Part shown: positions 31,501 through 41,340 of the stretch, one piece after another
Layout of the letters: every line of letters starts with the position of its first letter
How positions within the stretch are numbered: position 1 is the first letter of the stretch
NCBI GenBank assembly: GCA_032622095.1
Contig: CP136063.1
Coordinates: 90,931,980-90,995,979 of the forward strand
Direction: 5' to 3'
DNA from: Siphonodentalium dalli
Taxonomy: Eukaryota > Mollusca > Scaphopoda > Gadilida > Siphonodentaliidae
DNA length: 64,000 bases
The notes under the pieces: model-generated
What the model was told of the DNA's origin: nothing
The model's database searches: none
Seen by the model: the letters and a program-made list of their open reading frames with translations, nothing else
Translations under genes and position numbers: made by a program

Positions 31501-33798
31501 TGATGCTATCACACACGGTGGGCTAGCATCACCAAATTCTCCCTCTGGTGACCTCATTCTGCTCAGACCTCATCTTCTGTGAAGTTCTATAGTCTCAAAT
31601 AAACATTGTTTTTAGTTTCATTTTCCCTTCTGGGAAGTTTCTATTTCCACTAATTTGTAGAAGATAAAATGCATAATAAAGGTGACAAATGGGTGAACAA
31701 TAATACCAACATCAATTTGGGAATTTCAATCTGATACTAGGTCTCCCATAGCAGTTGAGGCCCAAGCAGAATGAGGTTCCCAGAGAGTGAATTTGGTGAT
31801 GCTGGTCGGGATAGCATCACTAAATTCACCCTCTGGGGACCTCATTCTGCAAATGACAAGACACACTCTTTACAGACTTGCATGTGACAGTGACCAACTC
31901 TGCGTAACTATTTGTTGTTTCAGCTTTATAATTATGGAGAGACTGTGTCTATTGTATTCTGGACTGACGACTGGAGGCCAGATAGCTTTTATGATAAGAT
32001 TGCTGCAAACAGACAAAGCAAAATGCACACACTTTGCCTGTTAGGTAAGTTTTATTTTCTGAACTGATACTTTTCCATGATAAATTTCAATAAATGATTA
32101 GCATTCTGGATTTGGTAGCCAAATTTGCATAAATATAGTTGCAAATTACTTCTCTTGTTGGGTACATTTCGGTATTTTTATCTGTGAAATGGGCATTTTT
32201 AATAAATATCTTGAATACTGGAATTGGTTTTTGGAAGCTAATATTACATAGTCATTAATAATTATTTGGACCATTAAATCCTCTCACACAGTGATACGGT
32301 ATGTACAGTAATGCCCTAAATAATGGACTCCTTAACCACAGCAGAATTATGGGTAATTTTTCAGGATTTAGTCGGAAATATGGCTTGTTGCCATTCATCG
32401 GAAAGCTCTCAGCGAACAAACAGAAAATCGCTTGTGATGCTTGAAAATTACAATTCTTGTGTTTTTATCGATTTATTTATCTTCCTTCCAGACATCAAAG
32501 TGAAAGAACAAACAATAGAAAACCTCATGAAGTGAGTAATTTTTCAAAAAGGGTTAAAGTGGTGTGAAACTCTCGAATAAATTTTCTCCAAGCAGGTATT
32601 TTAATTAATTTTGTATCATAATTGCCAGCACATGTCATTCTAACATATACATGTATATCAAATATATATGTATATAGAACTCTCGTTAGAAAAATCATTC
32701 TCATTTTTTTATTGGCAATTTATTTGGGACGAATGGTGGACTGTTTGTTTACATTTTTACATAGTTCAGATGCCATGTTTTATGTACTGGTTCATCCATT
32801 GTTGCTAAATTTTTTGACAATAATAGTTTAATGATACATTCTTCAAATAGGTGTAGTGGCTAAGTCGCAAATTTCAGTTTTTTGTAGTGAAATAACCCCG
32901 TAATATGTCTTTAAACTAATTTCTCTGATGATGTTTTTGCTGCCTGACTAGTATTTCACTCTCATTTGAAGCTAGCCCAACTACGTGTATTAATGAATAC
33001 ATATTCCTATTTTGCTTGCAGAGGAAGAAAGATATTTGAGCCACCCAGATATATGAGTGTTAGCCAAGCTGCCGGTCAGCTATTGGAAATTCTGGAAGAA
33101 AGGAAACAGGAAGATCTTGGTAATCTATGATTAATTGTATTTATGGCTGCTCACCAGGTCATGTGGGCAACATAGAAATCTCCATATTTCTAAGTATTTA
33201 ATGACTTAGAAATTAAATGACTTCATGTTGCTGTTATGTGACTTCAGTTTTCCATGATGATTTTGTAGAGACAAGAGAAAAGTAATTTTTCCCTAATCCA
33301 GGTTAAAACAAAGGCAAAATGCACCCATGTCGAGGAGAAAATTTGTTCTTTTTGAGAGAAAATGTTTGTGTCATTACTGCCAGCAGTCTTTAAGTCTGTT
33401 CAATTTTCAGTGAAAATTTCTGTGTTGCCATCATTTAAGTCAGGCATCTGTTTGCTGCTTTATCATTTGAATAATCTTAGTCAATAATTTGAAAGAGCAT
33501 GCATTCTCTTAGTTGTGTAATAAATTGTTATGATTACTCAGATTGAGGGTTTCCTTAATATATATATACATATTTAATTCCAGTATTATCAGAAGACACC
33601 ATATGTGTTGGTTTAGCAAGGGTAGGCTGTGACACACAGAAGATTGTTGCTGCGACTTTAAAACAGTTATCATCATGTGACTTTGGAGAACCTCTTCATT
33701 CGTTAGTTATTCCGGGTGAGATGCACCCACTAGAAATGGACATGCTTCATCATTATGCTCTCGATGAATCAGTCAGAGAACGATTAAAGTCATCATAG
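22457..33798 (+). CDS. DPH5: Diphthine methyl ester synthase DPH5 (complete, 8 coding exons, 280 aa)
   Basis: DPH5 is a cytosolic SAM-dependent methyltransferase that methylates the modified histidine of elongation factor 2 during diphthamide synthesis. Joining 22457-22591, 29201-29261, 29496-29559, 30868-30976, 31924-32044, 32492-32531, 33022-33119 and 33584-33798 gives 843 nt, 280 codons plus TAG, close to the 285-residue human protein. All introns are GT-AG and phases agree. Seen in the translation: the N-terminal glycine-rich motif GLGLGD (residues 6-11), VVGDPFGATTHSDL (81-94), the [18 protein letters not shown] block and the [15 protein letters not shown] block, then [14 protein letters not shown] and [20 protein letters not shown]. 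The ATG is chosen because [11 protein letters not shown] aligns with the family N terminus. The first intron is 6.6 kb and holds nested transposons. It shares a divergent promoter with UBE3C. Confidence 0.97.
22735..23205 (+). mobile_element. LINE 3'-end fragment
   Basis: An 80-codon plus frame (22741-22983) ends in HKNSFFP-type sequence ([20 protein letters not shown]), the usual C terminus of CR1/Jockey-like reverse transcriptases. About 130 bp later comes CTTCTGCAGGGAGTTG and a GAAGAAG-rich tail, a typical 3' end. Strongly 5'-truncated. Confidence 0.75.
23330..26478. mobile_element. 3.15-kb TTAA element with nine GTAATGTCAGTCACG repeats
   Basis: Ends GGGCAATTCCA and TGGAATTGCCC are flanked by TTAA on both sides (23326-23329, 26479-26482). 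Direct copies of GTAATGTCAGTCACG, some with one or two changes, begin at 23689, 23854, 23870, 23889, 25903, 26063, 26086, 26274 and 26453, clustered toward both ends. No long open frame exists, so it is non-autonomous. Piggybac- or Kolobok-type by its target site. Confidence 0.8.
24866..25293. mobile_element. hAT-like short element inside the TTAA element
   Basis: TGGGGCTGCAACGATT at the left mirrors ATTGTTACAGCCCAA at the right. The flanks ACTACAAA (24858-24865) and ACTACAAG (25294-25301) match at seven of eight positions, as expected for a slightly old 8-bp duplication. Confidence 0.75.
26521..27710. other. Unexplained part of DPH5 intron 1
   Basis: I see no exon, repeat family or fold-back here. 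Confidence 0.45.
27720..28930. repeat. Diverged tandem array, about 165-bp unit
   Basis: The phrase GGTTTCCGGATGATAACTTT or a close variant begins near 27780, 27940, 28267, 28437, 28597 and 28769, with GAGTTATGGCCCTTTTT and AGGTCAAGTTCGAATATGGG in each unit. A CCGTCCGT-rich start (27736-27760) and a stem GTCCGCCGACCC/GGGTTCGGAGGAC (28077-28105) are included. The frames in it are by-products. Confidence 0.8.
29201..29261 (+). CDS. DPH5: DPH5 coding exon 2
   Basis: Twenty codons plus one base ([20 protein letters not shown]), acceptor CTCCTAG and donor GTTAGC. It matches the family segment EEFYGRKLVVADREEVEQ. Confidence 0.95.
29496..29559 (+). CDS. DPH5: DPH5 coding exon 3
   Basis: The exon encodes [20 protein letters not shown], with the conserved VVGDPFG loop at its end, acceptor TTTCAG and donor GTGAGT. 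Confidence 0.96.
29787..30187. mobile_element. F4 element (TTAACCCTTTACCCAACA family), copy 1
   Basis: Exactly 401 bp with TTAACCCTTTACCCAACA at both ends inverted. Two hairpins built from CATTCTCTTATATATGCGAG are shared in design with F3. The opposite-orientation copy at 38555-38955 has the same length and differs at few visible positions. Confidence 0.9.
30327..30769. mobile_element. F7 element, copy 2
   Basis: TTAAAGGCCCACTTAATTTT at the left mirrors AAATTAAGTGGGCCTTTAA at the right, with a poly-C tract in the middle. It lies 98 bp before DPH5 exon 4. Confidence 0.85.
30868..30976 (+). CDS. DPH5: DPH5 coding exon 4
   Basis: The exon encodes [16 protein letters not shown] and the near-invariant [16 protein letters not shown]. 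Acceptor ATTTCAG, donor GTGTGT, ending in phase 0. Confidence 0.97.
31441..31880. mobile_element. F5 element
   Basis: CAAGTCTGCAAATATTGTGT at the left mirrors ACACTCTTTACAGACTTG at the right. The flanks CATGAAAC and CATGTGAC match at six of eight positions, consistent with an aged 8-bp duplication. It ends 43 bp before DPH5 exon 5. Confidence 0.8.
31924..32044 (+). CDS. DPH5: DPH5 coding exon 5
   Basis: [20 protein letters not shown] is followed by KMHTLCLL. These match the family [20 protein letters not shown] and GMHTLCLL. Acceptor GTTTCAG, donor GTAAGT. Confidence 0.97.
32306..32412. mobile_element. F1 element, left half only
   Basis: From TACAGTAATGCCCTAAATAA to GCCATTCATCGGAAAGCTCT, lacking the second arm. 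Confidence 0.75.
32492..32531 (+). CDS. DPH5: DPH5 coding exon 6 (40-nt small exon)
   Basis: This short exon encodes [14 protein letters not shown] across its borders, matching DIKVKEQSLENLIK. Acceptor CTTCCAG, donor GTGAGT. An F1 transposon half-copy ends 80 bp upstream. Confidence 0.95.
33022..33119 (+). CDS. DPH5: DPH5 coding exon 7
   Basis: [20 protein letters not shown] matches the family [20 protein letters not shown]. Acceptor CTTGCAG, donor GTAATC. Confidence 0.96.
33584..33798 (+). CDS. DPH5: DPH5 coding exon 8 (stop codon)
   Basis: The exon encodes [20 protein letters not shown] and [20 protein letters not shown] and ends with TAG at 33796-33798. Acceptor ATTCCAG. No AATAAA is seen in the next 100 bp before an F2 transposon begins, so the poly(A) site may lie within transposon sequence. 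Confidence 0.96.
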
Positions 33799-33872
33799 TT
33801 TCAATGGTTTTTATTCATCGCTTATTATGGGTAAAAATTTGCCAAAAATCTGTGAAATATTTACAGGTGTTT

Positions 33873-34275
33873 AACCCTTTCTATACGAAATGGAATCTCC
33901 CAACAAGTTAAAGACGTGTACATCGGAATGGTCTATTACTGATTTGTAGGGATGTACATGTGTAGCGGTCGCATTGTAAATATAGAAGGCCGATTAATCT
34001 ACAGCTCCAACGGAGCATGCTTCTTTGGTCCAGTGGTTAAGACGCCTTGTCTGATCACCGAAGTTAAGCAACGTCGAGCCCGGTTAGTACTTGGATGGGT
34101 GACCGGGCGGCGATCGGAGGTGCTGACTTTCGGGGTGGCTCCCACATTCCACCCTTCTCTCGTTACACATGTATTATAAGCAGACGGCAGATACTAAAAG
34201 TGCAAAAGGAGTCCTGTTTATTGAGGGAAATGGTCAGATAATAAGTTCAACAAACTTGTTTAACTTATGATCTGA
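33873..34275. mobile_element. F2 element split by a 5S-derived SINE
   Basis: TTAACCCTTTCTATACGAAA at the left, and TAAGCAGACGGCAGATACTA plus the GGAAATGGTCAGATAATAAG hairpin at the right, with the SINE between. It starts 75 bp after the DPH5 stop codon. Confidence 0.75.
33962..34160 (+). mobile_element. 5S rRNA-derived SINE (SINE3-like)
   Basis: The stretch from about 34047 reads GTCTGATCACCGAAGTTAAG and then GGTTAGTACTTGGATGGGTG, the box A and box C regions of animal 5S rRNA, followed by GGAGGTGCTGACTTTCGGG. The first third of 5S is replaced by unrelated sequence with a GTCCAGTGGTTAAGACG phrase. Flanking ACATGT-type repeats suggest a short target duplication. A true 5S gene is unlikely because the 5' end is missing. 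Confidence 0.75.
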
Positions 34276-34534
34276 ATGACATCTGATAACCTGAGATATC
34301 TGCTCAGATGGATGAAAAATCAACATTTCCAAATGAACAAAGATGACTAACTCTGGAACGGAAGACAAGAGCAACATCACAGAATACTTCTCTGAAAGCC
34401 GTTGTGATGGCCAACATCATTACCAATTTTTATTGAGATACGATAACTTTCTGCTCGAACAGTGGATCAGACACATTTAATCCAGTATACCCACCATTTT
34501 CTTCATTTGTAGGGGTATACATGCCTGTTTAAGT

Positions 34535-34730
34535 GGTCCTGATGATTTGCAATGATGCTGGTGGGTTCTGTTGGATTGATATGATGCTGGTAGGCCGAAC
34601 AATACTGTTTAGAAAAAGTATTGTTAGTTTTCCTGAAGTTGTCATTTTTCTGTGTTTGGCTAATCCAAGCAAAAGCCAATGTTTGTATTAAACATTCTAT
34701 AACCTATATCATTGTTGTTTGCAAAATGGC
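34535..34730. repeat. Interspersed repeat R1, copy 1
   Basis: Shares AGAAAAAGTA(T/C)..GTTA, TTGTCATTTTTCTGTGTTTG and AAACATTC with 35150-35420 and 41085-41340. Confidence 0.55.
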
Positions 34731-34737
34731 AGGGATG

Positions 34738-34936
34738 TTTAACCACAGCAGAATTATGGGTAACTTTTCAGGATTTAGTTGGAAATATGGCTTGTTGCCA
34801 TTCATCAGAAATCTCTCACTGAGTTAGCTCAGTGAGAGCTTTCCGAATAATGACAACAAGCCATATTTCCGACTAAATCCTGAAAAGTTACCCATAACTC
34901 TGCTGTGGTAAAGGAGTCGATTATTTAGGGCATTAC
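34738..34936. mobile_element. F1 element, left end truncated
   Basis: Begins at TTAACCACAGCAGAATTATG and keeps both arms with an extended GAGTTAGCTC loop, ending ATTTAGGGCATTACTCTA. Confidence 0.8.
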
Positions 34937-35149
34937 TCTACTTTGGCCACACGGCATGAGCAGGAAGGACATTTAGTCATTCTCTGTCTGTTAGGATCAC
35001 TGAAATATAATGGGAGAGATCACAAGACACACAATAATGAGAACAAAGTGAAGATTTTTATTCATTGATTTGTTTTCGGATAACAAGATAACATAAAATT
35101 GCAAGTGTTAAAATGACAGAATGGTTTGAATGACATATAAATGGGTCAA

Positions 35150-35625
35150 GTGGTCCTGTTAGTCTGCTATGATGTTTAGTGGTCCTGTTGATTTGCTATG
35201 ATGCTGGTAGGGCAAACTGATGCCTTTAAGAAAAAGTACCGTTATTTTTCTAGTTGTCATTTTCTTGGTGTTTGATTAATCTGAGCGATTTGAGAATCCA
35301 GTGTCTGTATGAAACATTCAAGAATATATTTATTTTTGAAAAATTCCATAATGGCTGTGCTGGTGTTTGCAAAATGATGTGAATAGCCATCATGATTATA
35401 GTAGATTTGCAACATCTAATGCCACCAGTATTAAAATATTTCGCAGTACATGTATATTTTTGAATGTTTAATACACATAATGGCTTTTCCAAGATATGTT
35501 CAGATTATCCGAACACTGCGAAAATGACCACTTTAGAAAAAATAATGGTACTTTTTCTTAACAGTACCAGTTTGCCCTGACAGCATCTTAGCAATTCCGC
35601 AGGACCCACCAGCATCATAGCAGAA
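35150..35625. repeat. R1 element with inverted ends
   Basis: GTCCTGTTGATTTGCTATGA at the left mirrors TAGCAATTCCGCAGGAC at the right, and AAGAAAAAGTACCGTTATTT mirrors its inverse near 35545-35565. It is the most complete R1 copy. Confidence 0.6.
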
Positions 35626-35658
35626 CCTCTTGACCAGGGGTGACACCAATGGAAGGGA

Positions 35659-36032
35659 CAAGCCTTGAAATAGTGTGTCTGCCATTTTCCACACAGTGGG
35701 CTAGCATCACTAAATTCACCCTCTGGGGACATCATTCTACTAAGGCCTCATCTTCTAGAAAGTATCTATTGTCTCAAATTAACATTGTTTTTTAGTTACT
35801 TTTCCCCTTCTCTTCAATTTCTATACCCCCTAAGTTGCAGAAGATAAAATACACGATCAAGTTGATTAATGTTTGAATATCACAAACTTCAATCTGATAT
35901 TTAGTCTCCCATAGCAGTTGAGATTTAAGTAGAATGAGGTTCCCAGAGGGTGAATTTGTTGAAGCTAGCCTGCTGAGTGGGATAGCGTCACTAAATTCAC
36001 CCTCTGGGGACCTTATTCTGAAAATGACAGAC
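35659..36032. mobile_element. F5 element, first module damaged
   Basis: ACAAGCCTTGAAATAGTGTG at the left, then only half of the first hairpin; the second module (35937-36025) is intact. Confidence 0.75.
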
Positions 36033-36362
36033 ACACTATATTAATCCGTCGGAAGGGAATTATTCATGTGACCTATAAATATTGTGGCTGGTACTGTTGT
36101 TCATACAAGACAAAACAGTTTGATTTATGCTATTCATAACCGACCTATGCTTTCCATTGATTTGCAAACGGTACATCATCCGCGATTTCTGTTTCTGACT
36201 CCAAATTAGAACAAATGTAATATCATTGATGCTTTCGTATGATGCACATTGCAGGTATTGCGATGAAAAAGTCAAACTCAACATTAAGAATAAGACCTAG
36301 TTGGACTTGGCATGCGGCTCGTTTACTCAGAAGCTTCCGTCATTTACCCGTCATTAACCTGT

Positions 36363-36767
36363 CAACTCTGTAAATACTGTGTATCTCATGTGCAGATTGA
36401 GGTCCCCAGAGGTGAATTTAGTTATACTATCCTGCACAGTGGGCTTGCATCACCAGATTCACACTCTGGGGACCTCATTCTGCTTAGGTATCATCTTCTG
36501 GGAAGTATCTATTGTCCCAAATTCCATATCCCCTAATTTACAGAAGGGAAAATGCATAATCAAGGTGACTAATGGGTGAACATCACCAGTTTCAACTGGG
36601 GAACTGCAATCTGATCCTAGGTCTGCCATAGCAGTTGAGGCCTAAGTAGAATGAGGTTCCCAGAGGGTGATTCTGGTGATGCTTGCCCGCTGTGCAGGAT
36701 AGCATCACTAAATTCACCCTCTGGGGACCTCATTCTGCAAATGACAGACACACTATTTGCAGACTCG
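36363..36767. mobile_element. F5 element
   Basis: CAACTCTGTAAATACTGTGT at the left mirrors CACTATTTGCAGACTCG at the right, with both hairpin modules present. Confidence 0.75.
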
Positions 36768-37059
36768 AACACTGTTTGGGTAAACAATGTGATCTCTTCA
36801 ATTATGGTCCTACATTGGTGGGAACATTTACACAATAATACAAACAAATCACCATGCCTGAAGTAAAATGTAGCTCAGCGACAATCAACTTCATTTTTAT
36901 CGCAGAAAACACAACGCATGCATTGCTCACGATGCCGTCTGCAAAGGACTTTATGACCTATTGAGGTATTCAAACCAGGACTGCCTGTAATATGTGATTC
37001 TAAAATCCATCTGCTCAACAGAGGTTAAAATTGATCCATTTATACAGAAAACAATAAGG

Positions 37060-37230
37060 CCAAACAAAATTAATGTTCTGTTCTCAAACACCAGCCCCTT
37101 ATAAAAATGTGGCCCATCTGCCAAGGTGCCCCACGTTACCACACCAAATTTGGTTGAAATCGGTCCAGGGGTCTGGGAAAAAATATCTGAACAGACAGAT
37201 AGATTCTACTCTTGATATATATAGATCATA
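37060..37230. repeat. Old interspersed repeat fragment
   Basis: The phrase ACCAAATTTGGTTGAAATCG followed by GTCCAGGGGTCTGGGAAAA is of a type common in invertebrate repeats. No ends are seen. Confidence 0.4.
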
Positions 37231-37559
37231 CATGCCACACGCTATTGTGAGTGTCAGCAAGGTTTACTTGTTTCAATGCCAACTGTAGTGGTGAAAAAAA
37301 AATTGTGACTGAGAAACAGACAATCAACTTTGTGTAGCATAAGTATAAAAGCAACATGTTTATTTTGCTATATCCAATTATATTGTGTTATCTTAAACTT
37401 CTAGAATATACAAATAGCAACATTTCAATGTGATATCTTAAACTAAATTAGTGCCAACATTTCATTGATCTATCATCAAATCATTCATTTAAATTGCTAT
37501 CTTGAAGATATTGTGTTCAAGGCTTCAACCCTAAGGATAAGTTAACTTCATATTCATAT

Positions 37560-38003
37560 GTGGGAAATGTTCAGATAATAAGTTCATGGTCCTTTGTTGA
37601 ACTTTTTATCTGAACATTTTATATAGGAACCACTCATCAAGGAGTATTTATTAACCCTTTGGAGAGTATCTGTAACGTCATATACATGACGTCATGAGTA
37701 AATTTAACGTCAACGTCATAGCAATAATTATTAACAAGCTCTGTCAAAAGGGTCAATAATTTGTTTTAATTTAGGTTCATTTTTTGTTAACGTGTGTTAT
37801 CATAATCGATTGCACTTATACATTTGGGATATTATATTAATCAAAATAACTCCTTTACAAATCATTTATAAATCAAATGATTTATTGAAGTTATGTCAAC
37901 ATAAAATAATACTTCCTGAAACGACATATATGTCGTTCTACTCCTCAACCGATAGACGACATATATGTCGTTCTACTCGCCAAAGGGTTAAAGCAAGGGT
38001 TAA
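37560..38003. mobile_element. F2 fragment split by a TTAA element
   Basis: The F2 hairpin half (37560-37650) is cut at a TTAA by the element at 37651-37991; the last bases AAGGGTTAA follow it. Confidence 0.65.
37651..37991. mobile_element. 341-bp TTAA element with TTAACCCTTTGG ends
   Basis: TTAACCCTTTGGAGAGTA at the left mirrors TACTCGCCAAAGGGTTAA at the right. Palindromes CGTCATATACATGACG and two copies of CGACATATATGTCG sit just inside the ends. Confidence 0.8.
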
Positions 38004-38034
38004 CAACCACAAACATTTTGCCTAGCTCTACTTG

Positions 38035-38215
38035 ACATCCTTTCATGATGATGATGGGAGCAGCACTGGTGCAGCATTAAAGATCCTGTGCCAGTGCATT
38101 CTCTTATATATGCAAATCTCCCATGGGGGGGGCTCGAATATATAAGAGAATGCACTGGCTTACAGGTCAAGGCAAAATATTATAAGGCCGATGTATTCTC
38201 TTATATATTGTTTGA
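38035..38215. mobile_element. F3 fragment
   Basis: GTGCAGCATTAAAGATCCTG and the first hairpin are present, ending inside the start of the second hairpin. Confidence 0.7.
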
Positions 38216-38554
38216 ACAGTGATGATTTTTTTCTTTCTCTCCTGTATCGACTCTTTTCCAAATCAATTGTTAATGAAACATACTATAATTCCCACCCAAT
38301 TGTTTGAAAAACAAGCTATAATATTGCTGTCGCCTAATCTACATATATCCACTGAGGTAGTCGATAAGGCCATTTAGAATAAATGCTTTGCAAAATATAT
38401 CTCATTATAACACTTCAAGTTGCCTAAATATAACATACATGTGCATGATTTAATACATGTTAAGTTCACATGAGGCCTCATAAAATGCAATACTTGGTGC
38501 AAGCAACAAGAGCAAGAAGTAGTCTCAATTTCTGTTAGCACAGTCTATGGTAAC

Positions 38555-38955
38555 TTAACCCTTTACCCAACAGAAGGGCCCTGTGCCAATGCATTCTCTT
38601 ATATATGCGAGTCGACCATAGGTCGCCTCGCATATATAAGAGAATGCATTGGCTTAACACATTAAAAATTATAAAATTGTTAAAGAATGTAAGAAAAAAT
38701 GGTTAAAAGTGTTAAAAAAAGACTTTTTTTTAGGCCAATGCATTCTCTTATATATGCGAGGCGACCTATGGTCGACTCGCATATATAAGAGAATGCATTG
38801 GCACAGGGTATAACTGTAACCATCACAATGTGGTCAAGGAGCCGGTTCCAATGATATCCATATTTGTATGGTTTTATTGAGACAGACCGAAGATATTTTA
38901 GGCTGTTGAAGCTTTATTTGGCCGGTTTTGGCCGGTTTGTTGGGTAAAGGGTTAA
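38555..38955. mobile_element. F4 element, copy 2 (inverted relative to copy 1)
   Basis: Same 401-bp length and termini as 29787-30187, in opposite orientation. Visible differences are few (for example ATATATTCGG against ATATCTTCGG). Confidence 0.9.
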
Positions 38956-39026
38956 TAAAACGAAAATGAAAAAAACATGAACAATTATTGATCAGCTTGA
39001 AATAGCCCACATATTAAAAAGACTAT

Positions 39027-39820
39027 ACCTTACTCATATTTAAATTCTCGCAGTACTATTTTACGTGCACCCGTCGATGCACAAATTTAAAACTGAGCAA
39101 AAAATAGTACGACTTCTGAGTTTAAATTAATTAACCACAGGGAAAACAAGATTGAGAATTATGTTAATGAGGTAGTCACATTACGAAAGGTTGGATAATT
39201 ACGCATATACATGTAGGCCTATATTTAAATTTGGTCAACCAATATCAGAAATTCGAAACCATTACTCAATGCCAAGCGATGTACAAATCATGGTATAGCA
39301 TAAAGTCAACATTGTTGAAATGCTTGTAAGAAATACACATATTCTGGATTTCATGTGCATGAAAGCATGTCCCCCATATGCACTACCCTGGGTACCATGA
39401 CCATAGTCTGAGTTAGTTATGTCATCACCACCCGCAGCCAAGTGTTGATTTATCTGAAGTCAGAAACTGTTTCCTTCCAAGTTGTGTTTTTCTGTTATTG
39501 TGTTTATTTCGTTAATGTCCAGTCCATATAACTATTTCAATATCAGTATATTTGGAGCTTATAAACATCCATCATCGCAACAAATGATGATGCAGTTATG
39601 GTCTAAAAGTTGTAAATCTGCCGTGATCATGTTTGATATTCACATGTGTCTTCAAAAACGACTAAGAACTGAAACAGTCATCAGATCCAAGACTTTTACG
39701 AAAACATTTTTGCAGTTTTGAATTTGCGCAGATACGTTATGTTCGCGAATTTAAAGGGCGCGAATTCAAAACTGAGCGAAAAATAGTACTGCATGAATTT
39801 AAATACTAGTAAGGTACCTG
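39027..39820. mobile_element. Inverted-repeat element with TA-type ends
   Basis: CCTTACTCATATTTAAATTC and GCAGTACTATTTT at the left mirror AAAATAGTACTGC and GAATTTAAATACTAGTAAGG at the right. TA flanks both ends. A GAGCAAAAAATAGTAC copy lies inside at about 39096. No useful frame. Confidence 0.7.
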
Positions 39821-39879
39821 AAATGAATTGGCAATGTCAAACGACTTGGTGTCATGTGCGATTGAGATAATGATAAAAT

Positions 39880-40132
39880 TTAAACCTTCCATGACTGGAG
39901 CTTCCTGAAATTTTGCGAAAACCATGTGCCAATGAATTCTCTTATATATGCGAGTCTCCCACAGGGAGCCTCGCATATATAAGAGAACACATTGGCCTAA
40001 CAATATTTACCTTGACCTGGTAAGCTAGTACATTCTCTTTTATATGCAAGGCTCCCTATGGGAGACACATATATAAGAAAATGCACTGGCACAGGGTATG
40101 TAATGCTGCACCAGCACATCATGAAAGGGTTA
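39880..40132. mobile_element. F3 element, double-hairpin copy
   Basis: AAACCTTCCATGACTGGAGC at the left and CACATCATGAAAGGGTTAA at the right, with both hairpins. Confidence 0.8.
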
Positions 40133-41084
40133 AAACACTCTTATGTGAAATATTTGTAACACCCAATGTTTTTGTGTTCGTTTGGGAACAGCACTGCTAA
40201 GGTGCCCTCAAAACAAGTTTCCTAGAAATACTTTGTTGTTGTTGACAGTGGTACCAGGAATAAATAGAGTATCTTTATGACCACATAGAGAGAAATCAAG
40301 GCCTCTGTGGTCTCAGTATATGGATACAATTATGAGTAAAAGGATAAGAGTACAGCTGATTATTTTCGTTGCATCTTTATACCTCATTACATATTCTATT
40401 TTGTCATTTATAATATTATAAACCAATCACAGAGATGTAGAGTATTATTAAAATAAAACTATTATACAAGCAATACTGAACGATATGACGATCATTCATA
40501 AAACCACCACTATAAATAGCTTCGGCAAGCAATCCCTGCAGTATGATGTCACAATGCACAAATAGTTTTACGATTGACATATATCCTTTCAGTTCCGTAA
40601 CTCTCGTTTTCGCAAGTAATGGGATTCCCTGCTATTTAGTTCAGACACGGGAATGCGTAGCTTGTTCAATCGTCTGATTTTAATGACACTGAGAGATATA
40701 CTACAACAGAAACCAAGCTATATATCATTTAAATAGAAAATGTTTAATTTTCACAATGCTTTCAGAAATGATATTTGTCAATGATGATTGGAATAGATAT
40801 CAGATGCCTATTAGTGTTCCAACAAATTTTTGAAACAAAAATATCATAATTTAAACTAGAAATAATGTTGGAATTTACCTAAAATAGAAAGCATGGCTAT
40901 TGTGGCCGGCCTGGACAGATTTAAATATTCTCGTTGTAATACTGAGGAATATTAATCAATAGAGAATTCTGAAATATGCAATTCTAGTTCCATCATCATA
41001 TATTCTGGCACACTTGACCATATTTCCTCATCTTCACCATCATCATTTTTAATATTAAAACTTAATAAGAGGTTGCTATAATGC
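40133..41084. other. Unexplained intergenic stretch
   Basis: No exon or repeat is recognised. Confidence 0.45.
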
Positions 41085-41340
41085 TATGATTTTGTTGGAT
41101 CCTGCTTATTTAGCTGCGATGATGGTTTGGCAAAAAGATGGTGTTAAGAAAAAGTACCATTATTTTTCTTAAATTGTCATTTTTGTAAACTTGATACGAG
41201 GAAAAATTAACGTCTGTAGAAAACGTACAAGAACATATCTATTTCAAAATATTGCAATAGCAATCTAGATTTGAGTTGGTTTGCAATAATTTGCACAGCC
41301 ATGATTAAAATATGTTCAAATTTGTGTGCACCTAAATACT
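41085..41340. repeat. R1 repeat, copy 3
   Basis: Shares TAAGAAAAAGTACCATTATT, TTGTCATTTTTGTAAAC and CAATAATTTGCACAGCCATG with the R1 copies near 35 kb. Confidence 0.55.

Noticed and set aside
34020-34140. Functional 5S rRNA or tRNA gene
   Set aside because: The first third of 5S is missing and the GTGGTTAAGACG phrase does not fold into a tRNA; a SINE fits better.
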